From positions 3,153,501 through 3,217,500 of the forward strand of contig CP126204.1 of the NCBI GenBank assembly GCA_030272155.1: a DNA stretch of 64,000 nt, given 5' to 3'. The DNA is from Tetradesmus obliquus (taxonomy: Eukaryota > Chlorophyta > Chlorophyceae > Sphaeropleales > Scenedesmaceae). The position numbers and the translations under genes were made by a program. Shown here piece by piece: positions 35,532 through 48,363 of the stretch; the first letter of the stretch is position 1; each line of letters opens with the position of its first letter. Under the pieces are notes generated by a model. It made no database searches and was not told the origin of the DNA. It worked only from the letters and a program-made list of their open reading frames with translations.

Positions 35532-38500
35532 TTATATTGTTGTCATTGCTATTCTCTTCATTGTAACAGCCCGCACCTGCAGCAGCTGGTCGGCCAGCAC
35601 CAACGCCACCATGCTCTCCACCATTGGAACAGCGCGCGGCACCACACACGGGTCGTGGCGGCCACGTGCACGCAGCTCCGTCTCCTCCCCTGCACTCACA
35701 AAGTTTGCATTTTTCATGCTAGACTGTCCATCTTTACATGTTAGACACATCACGGTTGTCAGCATACACAGACACACTAGGCTGGTAGTCCTGAAGCTTT
35801 GCCGGATGACTGCTGCTCGCACGCCTGCCGCCAGAAACTACGTGCCAGCTGCCGGGCACTGTTCACGCAATGGTGCTGCACCTGCCCCTACAGTGCTGAC
35901 GTACCTACGTACGCGCTGCTGATCCACGCATGCTGGATGTGCAGCAGAAATTTGACCCACCTTCGCGCGTGGCTGGCTGCAGCTGTGCTGTGCATGCTGG
36001 GTGCAGTAGCATGTGTCAGCAATCATCAGGCAACTTTCAGCACACAGATACCAGGCCCACCTTCACGCGTGACTGTCTGCTGCTTGATGCCGATGGTTGA
36101 GGTGGGCTTGAATGCCACCTTGATCACGATGTCCTCGCCATTGCTGATGCCACCCTGCAGCAACAGCAGCAGCAGCAGCAGGTGCAAGGCCCGCAGCAGT
36201 TGCAAAGGTGCGCAATACAGCAGCACCAACAGCACCAACAGCATGGCCACTGTCCTAGATGTGCTGCAAGCAAACCAAAACCAATGCTAGCAAGGCCTGA
36301 CATCAGCAGTACTTCACCAATCTTCAGCGCTACAGCTGTGTGCATTCCTTGTCGATGACAATAGATAAGTGAAACGCACGCAAGGCAGCGGCTGTGTCAG
36401 AACCTGCACACTGTGCTACTGGATGAGTCGACCTGCCCGCCGTACAGTGTCAGCACAAACCATACCTGGATGCCGCAAGAGCGGTTGGTGCGTGTGCGCA
36501 CTGCGCCACCCTCCATGTAGAAGGCAGTTGCATACATGTGGCAATTGTACTTTTACATTCAAACTTGACTAAAGTAATGAATATTTATTGCAATTACCTG
36601 AATGCCACCAGAGCGGTTGGTGCGTGTGCGCACCGCGCCGTCCTCCATGTAGAAGGCAGTCGCATACATGTGGCAATTTTAAGTTCTTTCTAAATTGTAA
36701 AATTATTTCAAATAGTCATTTGAATTACTTAATTATTAATTTAAATTGTAATTGTAATTTTACCTGGATGCCGCCAGAGCGGTTGGTGCGCGTGCGCACT
36801 GCGCCATCCTCCATGTAGAAGGCGTCGTTGTGTGCGCTGCCGGTCATGCGTGAGCCGCTGAAGCCGCTGCCGATCTCAAAGCCCTGCAGAGTGTAACAGC
36901 ACAACAGCAGCAGCACATGCGTCAGCAAATGACATGCTTGGGGCGCAACCAGTCATGCGCGAGCCGCTGAAGCCGCTGCCGATCTCAAAGCCCTGCAGCA
37001 GCAGCACACCAAGAACAGAAAGTGCTAGACTCATGACACTGGTGCTGGAGCAGCTGCACCACAATGGGCACATGGCCGTCGTGAAACATGAGCACAGCTC
37101 AGCGCAGGCTCTGCAGCAGGTGACAGCTGTCTTTGGTTGAGGCTTGCCCGACATCAAACCCTGACTGGCTCAGCAACTCTCCAAAACCCCGCACCTTGGT
37201 TGCTGGCAGGCTCAGCATGGCTTACGCAAGCTCTGCTTCCAGCTTGTCGAACACGGGTGTACCCAGGCCCGTGGGGCGGCTCCTAATGTTACAAAAGCTC
37301 AAAGCCTTAGCCCCGGCACAAGCAACACACGCAAAACCCTCGCACCTTTGTGGCTGGCAGGCTGAGCATGGCTTTCGCAAGCTCTGCTTCCAGCTTGTCA
37401 AACACAGGCGTGCCCAGGCCCTTGGAGCAGCTCCTATATGTTGGAAAAAGCTCAAAGCCTTATTCCCGGCACAAGCAATACACGCAAAATCCTCGCACCT
37501 TGGTTGCTGGCAGGCTCAGCATGGCTTTCGCAAGCTCTGCTTCCAGCTTGTCAAACACGGGTGTGCCCAGGCCCTTGGGGCAGCTGCGCACCACGCATGT
37601 GACCACGCCACCGCAGCTCTCGCCGCGCACCCGCACGTCATTGATCACTGCAGGCAGGCGGCAGCAAAGGTGTGTGGGACATTTGTCAGCTATGCAATGG
37701 GTGGTGTGTCAGCACTTCTTTGAAACATACAAACGCATTGATTTGACAACAAACAAACGCACATCATTGATCACTGCGAACGGCACAAAGGGAGCATGCA
37801 GCGCAGTGCAACAGTCAGTACAGTGCAGCAGAGTCAGGCATTGCCTGCCGACCTTATGCCGCAGCAGATGGTTCAGTGCAAGACTGCAGCACCTGGTGCC
37901 TGTGTTGCTCTGCTGCTGTTGCCGGCTGCTGCGTCTGTATGCTAGCGGCTTCAGAGCTTGCTCAAGCTGCAGGTAGTTTCTATTGACGGCGCGAGCCGCC
38001 TGCTGCTCTCAGCACGGAAGCGAATCCCGACATGCCTCAATTACAACAGCAAGGACACAGCTACTGCTCTGCCGCTCCCACAGCAGGCCTTGCTGCTGCT
38101 GCTGCTGCTGCTGCCGCCGCGCAGCACTACTGCACCAGCCTCCGGCTGCCAGAACTGCTGCTGCTGCTGCTGCTAGTGCAGACAACTGTTTTTGCTGTTG
38201 AACTGTTTGCTGCTGCTGCTGCTGCGCACCGTCAATCATCTTCTGTGCTGCCTCCTGGTCTGGGCAGCGCACGATGTTGCTCTCCACATCCTCCATGGTG
38301 AATGCTGCGTGGTCCACGTTGCTCTCCACGTCCAGCACACCACTGACATACGCCAGGATCTGCAAAAGGTGGTACACAGCACATACACATAACGTATTTC
38401 ATATGGCGAAATGCATGGTGAACGAGGCGTGGTCCACGTCGCTCTCCACGTCCAGCACGCCACTCACATACGCCAGGATCTGCAACATGGAGCACTGCAA

Positions 38501-38690
38501 ATGCACACATCCTATTTCGTACCACGTCCTCCATGGTGACGGCCAGGATCTGCAGCATACGATAAAAGAGAGACAACAGCATGTGAGCACAGCGCAGCAC
38601 ATTGCATGCATGGTGGACGCTGTGGTCACGCTGCTTTTCCACGCCCAGCACGCCGCCGACATATGCCAGGCTCTGCAGCTTGCAACATGT
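35449..38690 (-). repeat. exon echoes in chorismate synthase introns
   Basis: Exon 2: acceptor-side copies upstream at about 38690-38640, 38552-38524 and 38485-38420. Exon 3: donor-side copies downstream at 37433-37345 and 37281-37192, spaced about 152-153 bp from each other and from the real exon. Exon 4: one acceptor-side copy upstream (36995-36942) and donor-side copies downstream (36660-36597 and 36525-36465). Exon 6: a donor-side copy downstream (35512-35449). The intact exons alone give a complete enzyme. Confidence 0.85.
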
Positions 38691-39766
38691 TGATGACGAT
38701 ATGATGCACCATCATGTATATATGCGATTGCGATATACGAAGCATGAAACGGATTTCATGACCGCAAGAACACGTGCAGGTATGCTGCACAAAGCCATGG
38801 CTGATGTCGAGGCAGTTGCGGCACGAAATGCTACTACCATTGCCTGAGGTGACAAGCGAGCTGTGCTGATGCATGCTGCTTATGTGTGGATCAGAAGTTA
38901 GCATAAATATGTGCGCTGCGATGCATGCGTTTTGCATTGATCTTGAGCCTAAGTAGGGACACCAGTTCATCCTGAAAAGCAGCATGCTCTGGCTGTTGCC
39001 ATGTCGACACAGCAGCAGCTGCTGCAGACGTATACCAGCCCTGACAACGTTTGACTGATGGCCAGTTGCGTGCGCTGATGTATACATATCTACAACTGCT
39101 CAGCAGCAACGCATGCAAGCAGCTGCACTCCTGCAAGCAGCTTGCTGTTGCAACAGCTGCTGGCTGGTCAGCTGTGGCTGTGCCATTTCCCATGCCTGCA
39201 TGCCCTGCTGTGCCTCATTGACCTGCAGCACCTACCTCTGTGCCTCCAACAACCTTGAGCAGCTTCTTTGCGACTGCTCCTGCAGCCACACGGCCGATGG
39301 TCTCCCGAGCAGAAGACCTGCCGCCCCCTGCTACTGCCCTGATGCCATACTTGAAGTCGTAGGTGGCATCTGCATGTGATGGCCGGTATGCCACTGACAT
39401 TTCTGAGTAATCGCCGCTGCGCTGGTCCTTGTTGCGCACGAGCACGGCAATGGGGGTGCCTAGCGAGACACCATCGAACACGCCCGAGAGGATTTCGCAG
39501 GTGTCCTCCTCCTTGCGCGGAGTCGTGATAATGCTTTGACCTGGCCTCCTCCTGTCTAATTCAAACTGGATCTCCTCAGTGGTGATAGGCAGCCGTGGTG
39601 GCACGCCATCAATTACACAACCGACGCCCTTGCCATGAGATTCGCCAAACGTAGTGACTCGAAAGTTGTTTCCATAAGTGCTGCCTGCAGCCTGCACTCG
39701 CAGGGCGCGCCTGCTGGCACGGCCAGTCACTGCAGGCCGCTGCTGCTGCAGCTGTTGGAGCATCAT
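35532..39766 (-). CDS. chorismate synthase, plastid form
   Basis: Catalyses 5-enolpyruvylshikimate-3-phosphate to chorismate, the last shikimate-pathway step, using reduced FMN; in algae and plants it works in the plastid. Six exons join in phase: 39766-39236, 38359-38230, 37647-37499, 36883-36764, 36154-36061 and 35689-35577, about 379 aa before the tail. A short transit-like N-terminus precedes [21 protein letters not shown] (family signature 1). Then come [40 protein letters not shown] and [18 protein letters not shown] (signature 2). Later exons give [78 protein letters not shown] and [17 protein letters not shown]. The end is unsure: reading through the last donor stops at 35532, close to the usual family end; a further small exon downstream is possible. 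Introns are rich in partial exon copies. Confidence 0.92.
35705..35736. repeat. 32-bp dispersed repeat, copy 2
   Basis: One mismatch to 1641-1672. It lies in the intron just upstream of exon 6 of chorismate synthase. Confidence 0.6.
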
Positions 39767-40180
39767 ACTGGCTGGCTGTGTGAGCAGCAGGCGTCCAAAA
39801 AGCCTTGCATGGACAGCTCAACAGCCAATTACAGCCGCTGGAGTGAACCTAGCAGCTGCTTGGGCCCCTGTCACTGTCATTGCCACACTTCGTGCTGAGC
39901 CCTCAACCCCAGCATGGTCAACATGGTCAAGGTCACACGCAGTGTCACACACATCATTTGCCCTCCCCTGTAACAATGAACTTCTCGTCACAAATCGCCA
40001 GTGCTGTTGACTGGTTGCAGGAGCATCCGGGCTATCGGTTATGCCAATTGAATGCACATCCTGTTGTCCTGTGAGACAGGCAAGGACTGCAACCGCACTG
40101 CCACCCGCGGCAGCAGCAGCTCTGTGCAAAAATGAATCTTCTATCAACTGCTGCAGCTCTCAACGTGCGGCCATCAACTG

Positions 40181-40266
40181 CTACTGCTGCTGTCTACTCC
40201 CTGCCCAGCCAGGCCCAGCCGCAGCTCCTGCTGCAACGCCTGCCTGTACTGCTGATGTTGCTCCTG

Positions 40267-40297
<31 letters not shown>

Positions 40298-41756
40298 GTG
40301 TTGATGCTGCACTGCAAATAAATGTGCTTTGCTGAGATGCTTGTACAGCTGCGCTGTGTGGCGAGCCAGAAGCTCCTCAGCTGCAGCAGTACAGTGGCCA
40401 CACAGCAGCACATCAGCAGCGGCATTTACTGATAGTACAGCAGCATACACTGATAGTACAGCAGCAGTGAAGCAGCAGGGTGCCCATGGCACGGTTTACC
40501 AGTGGCAAACCTCTGGGTGTGCTGCTGTGCAGGTAAATTGAGTGTGGCAGCTGCATCATCTGTATCGCAGTAGTCGGAACCACACCCTCATGCAGCATGC
40601 TGGCTCAGTGGGATATTTGTAAAAAAACATTGTTGTGTGGGCAAGCATGCAGCAGCAATGCACACATGTGTAGCTCGATACAATGACATGCTGTGTGCAT
40701 GCACAACACCCTGCCCCGACACGGTATTGCGAGGCTCAGTGCTGCTACATTGCGCCTGCATAACTGCTGCGTGCTGCACTTACAGTTGAAGCTCTGCAGT
40801 GTGGCTGCTGATATGAACAGCGGATGCGTCACGCGCTCCATGCGGTTGATGTCTGCCAGGCAGCTGCAGCAGCAGCAGCAGCAGCGACAGAAGCAGCAGC
40901 AGCAGCAGCAGCAGCAGCAGGCAGGCATGGGAGGCCAATTAGGGTGTTAAATTTGGGTTGTAAGTCGCCCGCTGCTGCTGCATTACAGAACCGCGCATAT
41001 GACGTAGAACTGCTACCGCAAGTTGAGGCCTGCGGATACGCATCCTGTTGGCTCTCAGGAAGATGTTGTGCAACTATTTACGAGAGCAAATGCTGACTGC
41101 AGATCAACTGGCGCCACACTGGAGCACCATGCTGCGCTGCTGCTGCTGCGTCTGTGTGCCTGCTTGCAATGCTGAGGGCGTTATCGATGCTGCTGTGAGG
41201 GCAGCAGTTGAAGCTGGAATGTGCATTTGGATAGGCAGCAATGACACTGCTGGCAACAACAGGGCAGCTTGCTGCCAGCATCACTTGGTGAAGCCGGCCC
41301 TGAAAGCGCAGCTGTGCTGCTGCCGTAGGGCCGATTCTAACGCAGCATTGCGTCTACACAGCTGGCATGCATTGCTGCTAGCTTCCAAGTATGTTTCGAT
41401 AGCCGCCTCACACAATCTCAGCAGTTAATACACCACTGTGCCACTCACATGAAGCACTTTGGCATGTCTGACGCGCACGTCAGGCAGAAGGCATGAAAGC
41501 AGGGCAGCAGCCGGCCATACACAGCAATGGGCGCCTGGCACACAATGCAGAAGTGAACCTTGTCGCCTGGCCGCCGCTGGTGAAGATAGCCTGCATATTG
41601 CTGCTGCTGCTGCGCCTGCTGCTGCAGCGGATGCTGCTGTTGCGGGTGGCGCAAGCTGTGTTGCTGCTGCTGTTGCTGCTGTTGCTGAGGTAGGGCCTGC
41701 TGCTGCAACACTTGCTGCTGTATCTGCGGCTGCTGCATGGCTATCAGCTTGTGCAA
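40181..41756 (-). CDS. HAKAI-type RING zinc-finger protein (E3 ligase / m6A writer accessory)
   Basis: Three exons join in phase: 41756-41449, 40863-40784 and 40380-40181, about 195 aa. A Gln-rich N-terminus of about 65 residues is followed by the RING: FCIVCQAPIAVYGRLLPCFHAFCLTCASDMPKC, completed across the first splice by FICLADINRMERV. The 'PIA.YGRL.PC.H.FCL.CA' run is characteristic of HAKAI/CBLL1 proteins, which follow it with a zinc-finger-like pTyr-binding (HYB) region; here HPLFISAATLQSF..EELLARHTAQLYKHLSKAH fills that place. A Gln/Ala/Gly-rich tail ends the protein. Plant and animal HAKAI proteins are subunits of the nuclear m6A mRNA methyltransferase complex and have E3 ligase activity; that role here is by family. 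The start is the first in-frame ATG; an upstream exon cannot be excluded. A TGTAA word about 350 nt past the stop (near 39833) may be its polyadenylation signal, which would place its 3' end near the chorismate synthase start. Confidence 0.78.
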
Positions 41757-42207
41757 GTTGTATGAGCCCTAGCTTAGTGCTGTGTGGTGCAAGTGTCGAG
41801 AGAGTCAAGGTGTGCTGCTGTGTCAGGTGCGATGTGCATGTACACTGTTCAGATCAGCAACATCGTCCGATTTTGATTTGAGGCTGACCAGTTACCTTAT
41901 AGGCGTTCTACTGGGCACAAGTACGGCGGACACGGACGCACTAGGAAGCATTGTCACGGGCGCGGCAAACCCTTCTTCAAAAGCTCACGTAACTTCTGCT
42001 ACAAGCGGGCATCTGCAGGCAGTTCCTATACAAATTCGTGTGTTTGGTTTGAAACTGGATTTAATCGGGCGGCAGCCCTACCAGCCTGCTGCGTGCTGTG
42101 AGCTATGACGATGGTGCTTTGCTGCCCAGCCATGTGTGAACAGTAACGAATTGGGCAGGACTGTACGACGAACTGTCTGCAGCAGCTGCACCTGCATCCC
42201 CGCAAAC
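41757..42207. promoter_or_regulatory. shared head-to-head promoter interval, HAKAI / XPF
   Basis: About 450 bp separate the HAKAI ATG (minus, 41756) from the XPF ATG (plus, 42208). The middle (41860-42060) lacks the CAG/CTG tracts common elsewhere and is less GC-rich, as expected of a bidirectional promoter. No clear TATA box was seen. Confidence 0.4.
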
Positions 42208-43091
42208 ATGTCAGCAAGTGCTGCAGATGGTGCTGCTGCGGCAGCAGGAGCAGCAGCAGCAGGGGCAGCAACAGCAGGAGGCAGTAGCAGTGCTGCTGCT
42301 GCTTCTAACTACCAGCTGCTGGGTTACGAGCAGCAGATAGTGCAAGACATGCTAGAGCAAGATGCTCTGTGCATAATGGGAGCCGGCTTGGGCTGGCAGC
42401 GCGTGGTTGCTGCAATGCTGCGGATGCATGACAGCACAGCAAACGGTGAGCGCAGCTGTCACACTGCACACATTAACTCGCAGAGTATGTGGTACCCTTC
42501 TGCAATGAAATATCCTGCATTCAGGTAGTTTGCACTCTTTGCGTTGGTCATGCTGGTCTTGTTATGTTGCAGTCCTGTCCATGTTGCAAACTAAGTAGCA
42601 TGCTGCATCACTGCCCCCAGCACCACCGCTCTTGTTGGCAGTTTGGGACCATCCTCTTGTGTCGTTTGCATGTGCTGATCCCTGCCACATGTGCTCCTGC
42701 ATGTGCAGGAGTGGTGCTCATGTGGTGCTCATGTGCTGATCCCTGCCACATGTGCTCCTGCATGTGCAGGAGTGGTGCTCATGTGGTGCTCATGTGGTGC
42801 TCATGTGGTGCTCATGTGCTGATCCCTGCCACATGTGCTCCTGCATGTGCAGGAGTGGTGCTCATTTTGGGTGCCACAGCATGGCAGCGGCAGCTGCTGC
42901 TGGCTGAGCTGGCCAGGGCAGACCCTACTCTGAAGCCCCCTGCCGACATCAACAATGAAGTGCCAGCATGGCAGCGGCTGCAGCTGTATGGAGTAGCTCC
43001 CACTGCTGCTGCTGCTGCTGCTGGTGGCGGCAATACGCTTGCAGCAGCGGCGGCAGCAGCAGCAGCAGGTGTTGGTGCTGGAAGCTCAGCT

Positions 43092-43123
<32 letters not shown>

Positions 43124-44668
43124 TGATGCAGATGATGGCTCAGCTGTAGGTGGTGCTGCTGCAGCGGGCAGTAGTTATGCCGAACCAGCAGCAGCGGCGC
43201 CATCCGCAGCAGCAGCTGCTGATGGCAGCAACAGCAGCAGCAGCAGGCGCTGTGCTGCTTGCTTTGTCACAACACGCATCCTGGTGGTGGATATCTTGAG
43301 CCACAGAATACGCCCTCAGCAGATTGCCGGTGGGTTCAGGGCTTTGGGTTTTTCTACGGCACCCTGTAGCAGCTGGATGGTGAGCAGTGTACAGATCATG
43401 TCTGCTGTTGTTGATGCACGCATCTGGTGATGGTACTTGAGCTGATTTAGCGGCGTGCTTGTTTGCAGTTCCTTCTGCACACCCGTACCTGTTGTGTCAT
43501 GTGATGTGATGGGCATGTGCAGGGCGTGCTTGTTTATTGTGCACAGCGCCTGCGCAGGACGCATGGTATGCATGAAGCAACCTGCTTGTTGACTGTGTGT
43601 TGGCTCACATACTGCTGCTGCTGCTGCTGCTGCTGCCGCCAGGCATGATCATCCTCAATGCCCACAAGGTCACCGACAGCAGCGGCGAGGGTTTTGCGGT
43701 GCGGCTGTACCGCCAGGGCACAGGCCAGGGCTTAAGCCTGCCTGGGCTGTGTGGGGGTGCCGGCAATGCTGCGGGGTTCCTGCGGGCGTTCAGTGACAGC
43801 GCGAATGCCTTCGCTGCTGGATTTAATAGGGTGGAGAAGGTGCGTGGTGTGTGGTGAATTGATCAGCAGCAACATCTGCCATAATAAAACAGTGGATATT
43901 TTGTTGGTTCCTGTGGGCCTTCAGTGACAGTGCGAATGCCTTCGCTGCTGGCTTCAACAGAGTGGAGAAGGTGATTGTAACATGTTGATTGTTGGCTTTT
44001 CCTGCTGCACCGCTAGCTGCCATTGTCTCAGGTTTACTCTTGCTGGGCCTTGCTGTGGATGTTTGTGGTGCTTAGCATGCCTGTCAGTACTTGGTTCCAG
44101 CGTCACTCCTTGCATCCTCTGCATATGCTGCACGATGATTGTCACAATCTCGCTGCTACATCCGTCGATGCTGTTGTGGTGGTGGTGTGCTCGTGCAGGT
44201 CATGAAGGCGCTAGGCGTGCGGCGGCTGCTGCTGTTCCCGCGCTTCCATGCCAGTGTGAAAGACAGCCTGGAGTCACATCCGCCAGAGGTGCGTTATCTT
44301 TCTTGTTACAAATGCATCTGTGCTGCCAATGTCAACACATGTCATCTATTCCATCCATGTCCACCGGCCAGTGTGAAAGGCAGCCTGGAGGCAGTTCTGC
44401 CAGAGGTGCGTCACATTTTGCAACAGCTTTGGCAGCGCCTGGGTTGGAGGTCCCAAGGCAGCTGCCTGGGTTGCCTGGGATTTGTGTTGCCGATGCAGTG
44501 CATTTGTTATTACGTGGTGTATGGCTGGGACAGTGTGCTGTCGCGGGGCACGCATGACAGTGCAACACGTTTGCATCTTGAACTGGCTTTGCTGCTGTTG
44601 GCTCACAAGATCTTGCCTGCTGCTGCTGCTGCTGCTGCTGCTGAAACTACTTGAATGTAACCTTTGCG

Positions 44669-44700
<32 letters not shown>

Positions 44701-47352
44701 AGCTGGAGGAGTGGGAGGCTGATGCCTCACCGGGGCAGCTGTCACTGCTGGAGGCGGTGAGGGAGGTGCTGGCGGCACTGCTCAAGGACCTGGGCAGGTG
44801 AGTGGGGGTGGGACTGAGGCAGTTGTTACTTTCAGGCATGTAACATGTTACAATCTGTCACTGCTGGAGGCGGTGAGGGAGGTGCTGGCGGCTCTGCTCA
44901 AGGACCTAGGCAGGTGGGCAACCCAGTTGTCATTGGTACGCCTAGCTTGGAATTGTGGGCACATCAGTCCGATTGACAGGTTGACAGCGGCAACAGCACT
45001 TGGTGCACGCTTGACCTACCTGCTCGCTTGGTCTCATCTGTTCTGCATCTTCAACATCATGTAGGTGAAACGCCGAGCTTGACCTGGCCGATTCGGCAGC
45101 AGCAAAGCTCTTGGTGCACGGTTTGGCATGTCTGCTATCTTAACTCCAGCTGTCATGGTGGTTTCAGAAATGATGCAGGTCAAATGCCAAGCTTGATCTG
45201 GCTGACCTGGCAGTAGCAACAGCGCTCAGTGCAGGGCTTGTTGTGCTGCTCTCTGAGGCTCAGCTGTCATGCGATTTAAATTTCATGCAGGTCAAACGCC
45301 AAGCTTGACCTGGCTGACTTGGCAGCAGCAACAGCGCGCGGTAGTGACCCTTCAGCCTTGCTGCGGCCGCTGGACAGGGCGGTGCGGCAGCAGCTGGAGC
45401 CGCTGTGGCACACCCTCAACTGGCGCAGCAGGTGAAATCTGGCTTCAGGTTTCGGTTCGGTGCCTGGTCAATCAAACTGTATGTTCTGTAGCATATTACT
45501 TTGCTGCAGTGTGGACAGGGCGGTGCGGCAGCAGCTGGAGCCGCTGTGGCACACCCTCAACTGGCGCAGCAGGTGACACAGGGTTGAGGGTTTACTGCTG
45601 GGTGAATGATGTGTGATTCCACCTGTTATGAACATCATTCGTTTTTAGTAACATGGCATAGCCAGCATCACCACCAGTGCGCAGAGCCTGTCATCGGCAG
45701 TGAAGGGTTGCTTGGCAACTGCTGTCTGAATAAACATGGTGCATTGCAGCAACATAACAAATCCTAGCATGACCACATGCTGTAGCTGGTTTCAGGAATG
45801 CTGGGTTACACCTGTCTGCATGACAAACCGTGTTGTTCATATCACTAGGTACTGCATGGCCTGCAGGCTTGCTCTGTTTGCAGGACTGCTGTGCGTGACC
45901 TGGCCAGTGTGCAGAGCCTGTCATCGGCGCTGATGGGTTACGTGTGTATGAGCCACTCAGTCCCTGTCATGTGCCTGCTGTCACTTGCTGCAACCCACCT
46001 GCTGCAGGACGGCTGTGCGTGACCTGGCCAGTGTGCAGAGCCTGTCATCGGCGCTGATGGGTTACGACGCCGTCACTTTCCTGCAGCACCTGGAGGGCCT
46101 GCGGCTGAGTGAGGGCGGCAGCAGCATATGGCTGTACCACGAGGCGACGCACGTCATATACGAGCAGGTACATATGTGTATAGATCTGTGTTTGCAGTTG
46201 CCTGTTTGGAAATGCTAGCTAGCCTGTGGCATGAGGCGACACACGTCATGTTCGGACAGGTATGCTGCGCTTGCTGTAACCACGCTTGTCTGTGACACAG
46301 TGAGGGCGGCGGCAGCATCTGGCTGTACCACGAGGCAACACATGTCATCTACAAGCGGGTATGACACATGTTATGTACCACAACCTGCTGTTGTAGTTGT
46401 TAGAACGTACAAAGTCGGTTGCCTGACATGTTGCAGCAGCATATGGCTGTACCACGAGGCAACACATGTCATTTACGAGCAGGTACATATGTGTTGTGGT
46501 TCTGTGTTTGCAGCTGCCTGTTTGGATATGCTAGCGAGCCTGTGGCATGAGGCGACGCACGTCATGTGTGGACAGATATGCTGTGCATGTTGTAACCACG
46601 CTTGTCTGTGACACAGTGAGGGCAGCAGCAGCATCTGGCTGTACCACGAGGCAACGCACGTCATCTACGAGCTGGTATGACAATCCAACACCCTGTAACA
46701 CACTACATCTGTTTGCAACTGTTTCAAGTGTTGAGTCTGGATAGGATGGAGATGTTGATGCTGATGCAGGTCGATGGGTGACGTGGTGCGGGTGTGGATG
46801 TGTTGTGATTTGATGAGAGCGATTGTTGTAACCCAGGACATGCTTCCTGTGCAGTGATGGCGGCAGCAGCATCTTGTTGTACCACGACCGCCTCGGGAGC
46901 AAGGCTAACACTGCTGCTGCTGCTGCTGCTGCTGCATGCAGGCCCGCAGGCGTGTCTACAAGATTGTGTACCCCTCGCATGGTGCAACCGGGACCTCAGT
47001 AGCAGCAGCAGCAGCAGCAGGCAAGCAACGAGGCGGCCAGAAGCGTGGCAGAGCTGCTGCTACTGCAGCTACTGCTACTTCAGGTGCCGCTGCTGCTGCT
47101 GTTGCTGATCAGGCTAATGACAGAGCAGCCAAAGCAGCCCGCAGCAGCAACGACAGCACAGCACCTGCTGCAGCTACTACAGCAGCAGCAGCAGCAGCAG
47201 CGACAGCCAGGATTGAGCCTGTGCTTGAGTGGCCTCCCAAATGGGAGCTGCTGCAGCAGCTGCTGGATGAGGTGCAGCAGGTGAAGCAGCAGATGCTGCA
47301 GCAGGCGCAGAGTGCTGTTGTGGTGCCAGAGGGAGAGGAGGATGTGAAACCT

Positions 47353-47384
<32 letters not shown>

Positions 47385-47388
47385 AAAT

Positions 47389-47453
<65 letters not shown>

Positions 47454-47842
47454 GCGGCAGCCGCCAGGGGTAGAAGTAGTGGAGCTGCTGGACTCATCAG
47501 AGGAAGGTGATGAGACAGCTAAACAGATAACACAACAGCAGCAGCAGCAGCAGGAGCCTCCTGGGCCGAACCGGCTCACTGCGGCTGGCGTGGCGGCACT
47601 GCTCGCTGCTGCTGCTGCCCCTGTGCTGATTGTCTGCAAGGAGCTGCATACGCTGCATCAGCTGCAGCAGGTTGTGGCACAGGGACCTGCAGCAGTGATG
47701 CAGCAGCAGTTCAACGCATACTTGCGTACGCAGCTGCCGGCAGCAGCGGCAGGCAGTGGCAGCAGAGGTAGAGGCGGCAGAAGCAGCAGCAGGCGGGGCG
47801 GGAGGGGCCGGGGCAGGGCAGCTGGCAGCGTGGCAGGTAGTG

Positions 47843-47875
<33 letters not shown>

Positions 47876-48326
47876 CTGATGCTGCAGTGCAACAGCAGCA
47901 GCAGCAGCAGCAGTTTCAGGGCGGGTTGGGGGCTGGGAGAGGCGGCAGCAGCAGCAGGGGTAGAGGCAGGGGCAGGAGAGGCGGCAGCAGCAGCAACAGG
48001 TGAGGCAAGGGGCGGCATTGTGTCTACAGAAGATGCAGCTTTATTCCGGTTGATTACTGGGCCTTCACCAAGGAGATTAAATCACGCTATGCATGCCCGC
48101 AGTCTGCTTTGGTGTTGCTGAGTCGCTTAGACTGCCTAGTTACACCTGCAGCTTGCATCTATGGCCAGCTTACAACGAACCATGCTGCTGCTGCCGCTGC
48201 CACCGCCGCTGCTGCTGATGCAGTGGACGTGGCTACCGTGAGATCATATGGGCAGGCAGGGGCCCCTCAGTGGCAGCAGCAGAGCAGCAGGCACTGGCAG
48301 CAGCAGCACGGGAGCTGCAGCAGCAA

Positions 48327-48363
<37 letters not shown>

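Noticed and set aside
47497..48018. minus-strand Leu/Pro/Ala-rich open frame
   Set aside because: Antisense of XPF exon 8 Gln-rich sequence; no protein character of its own.
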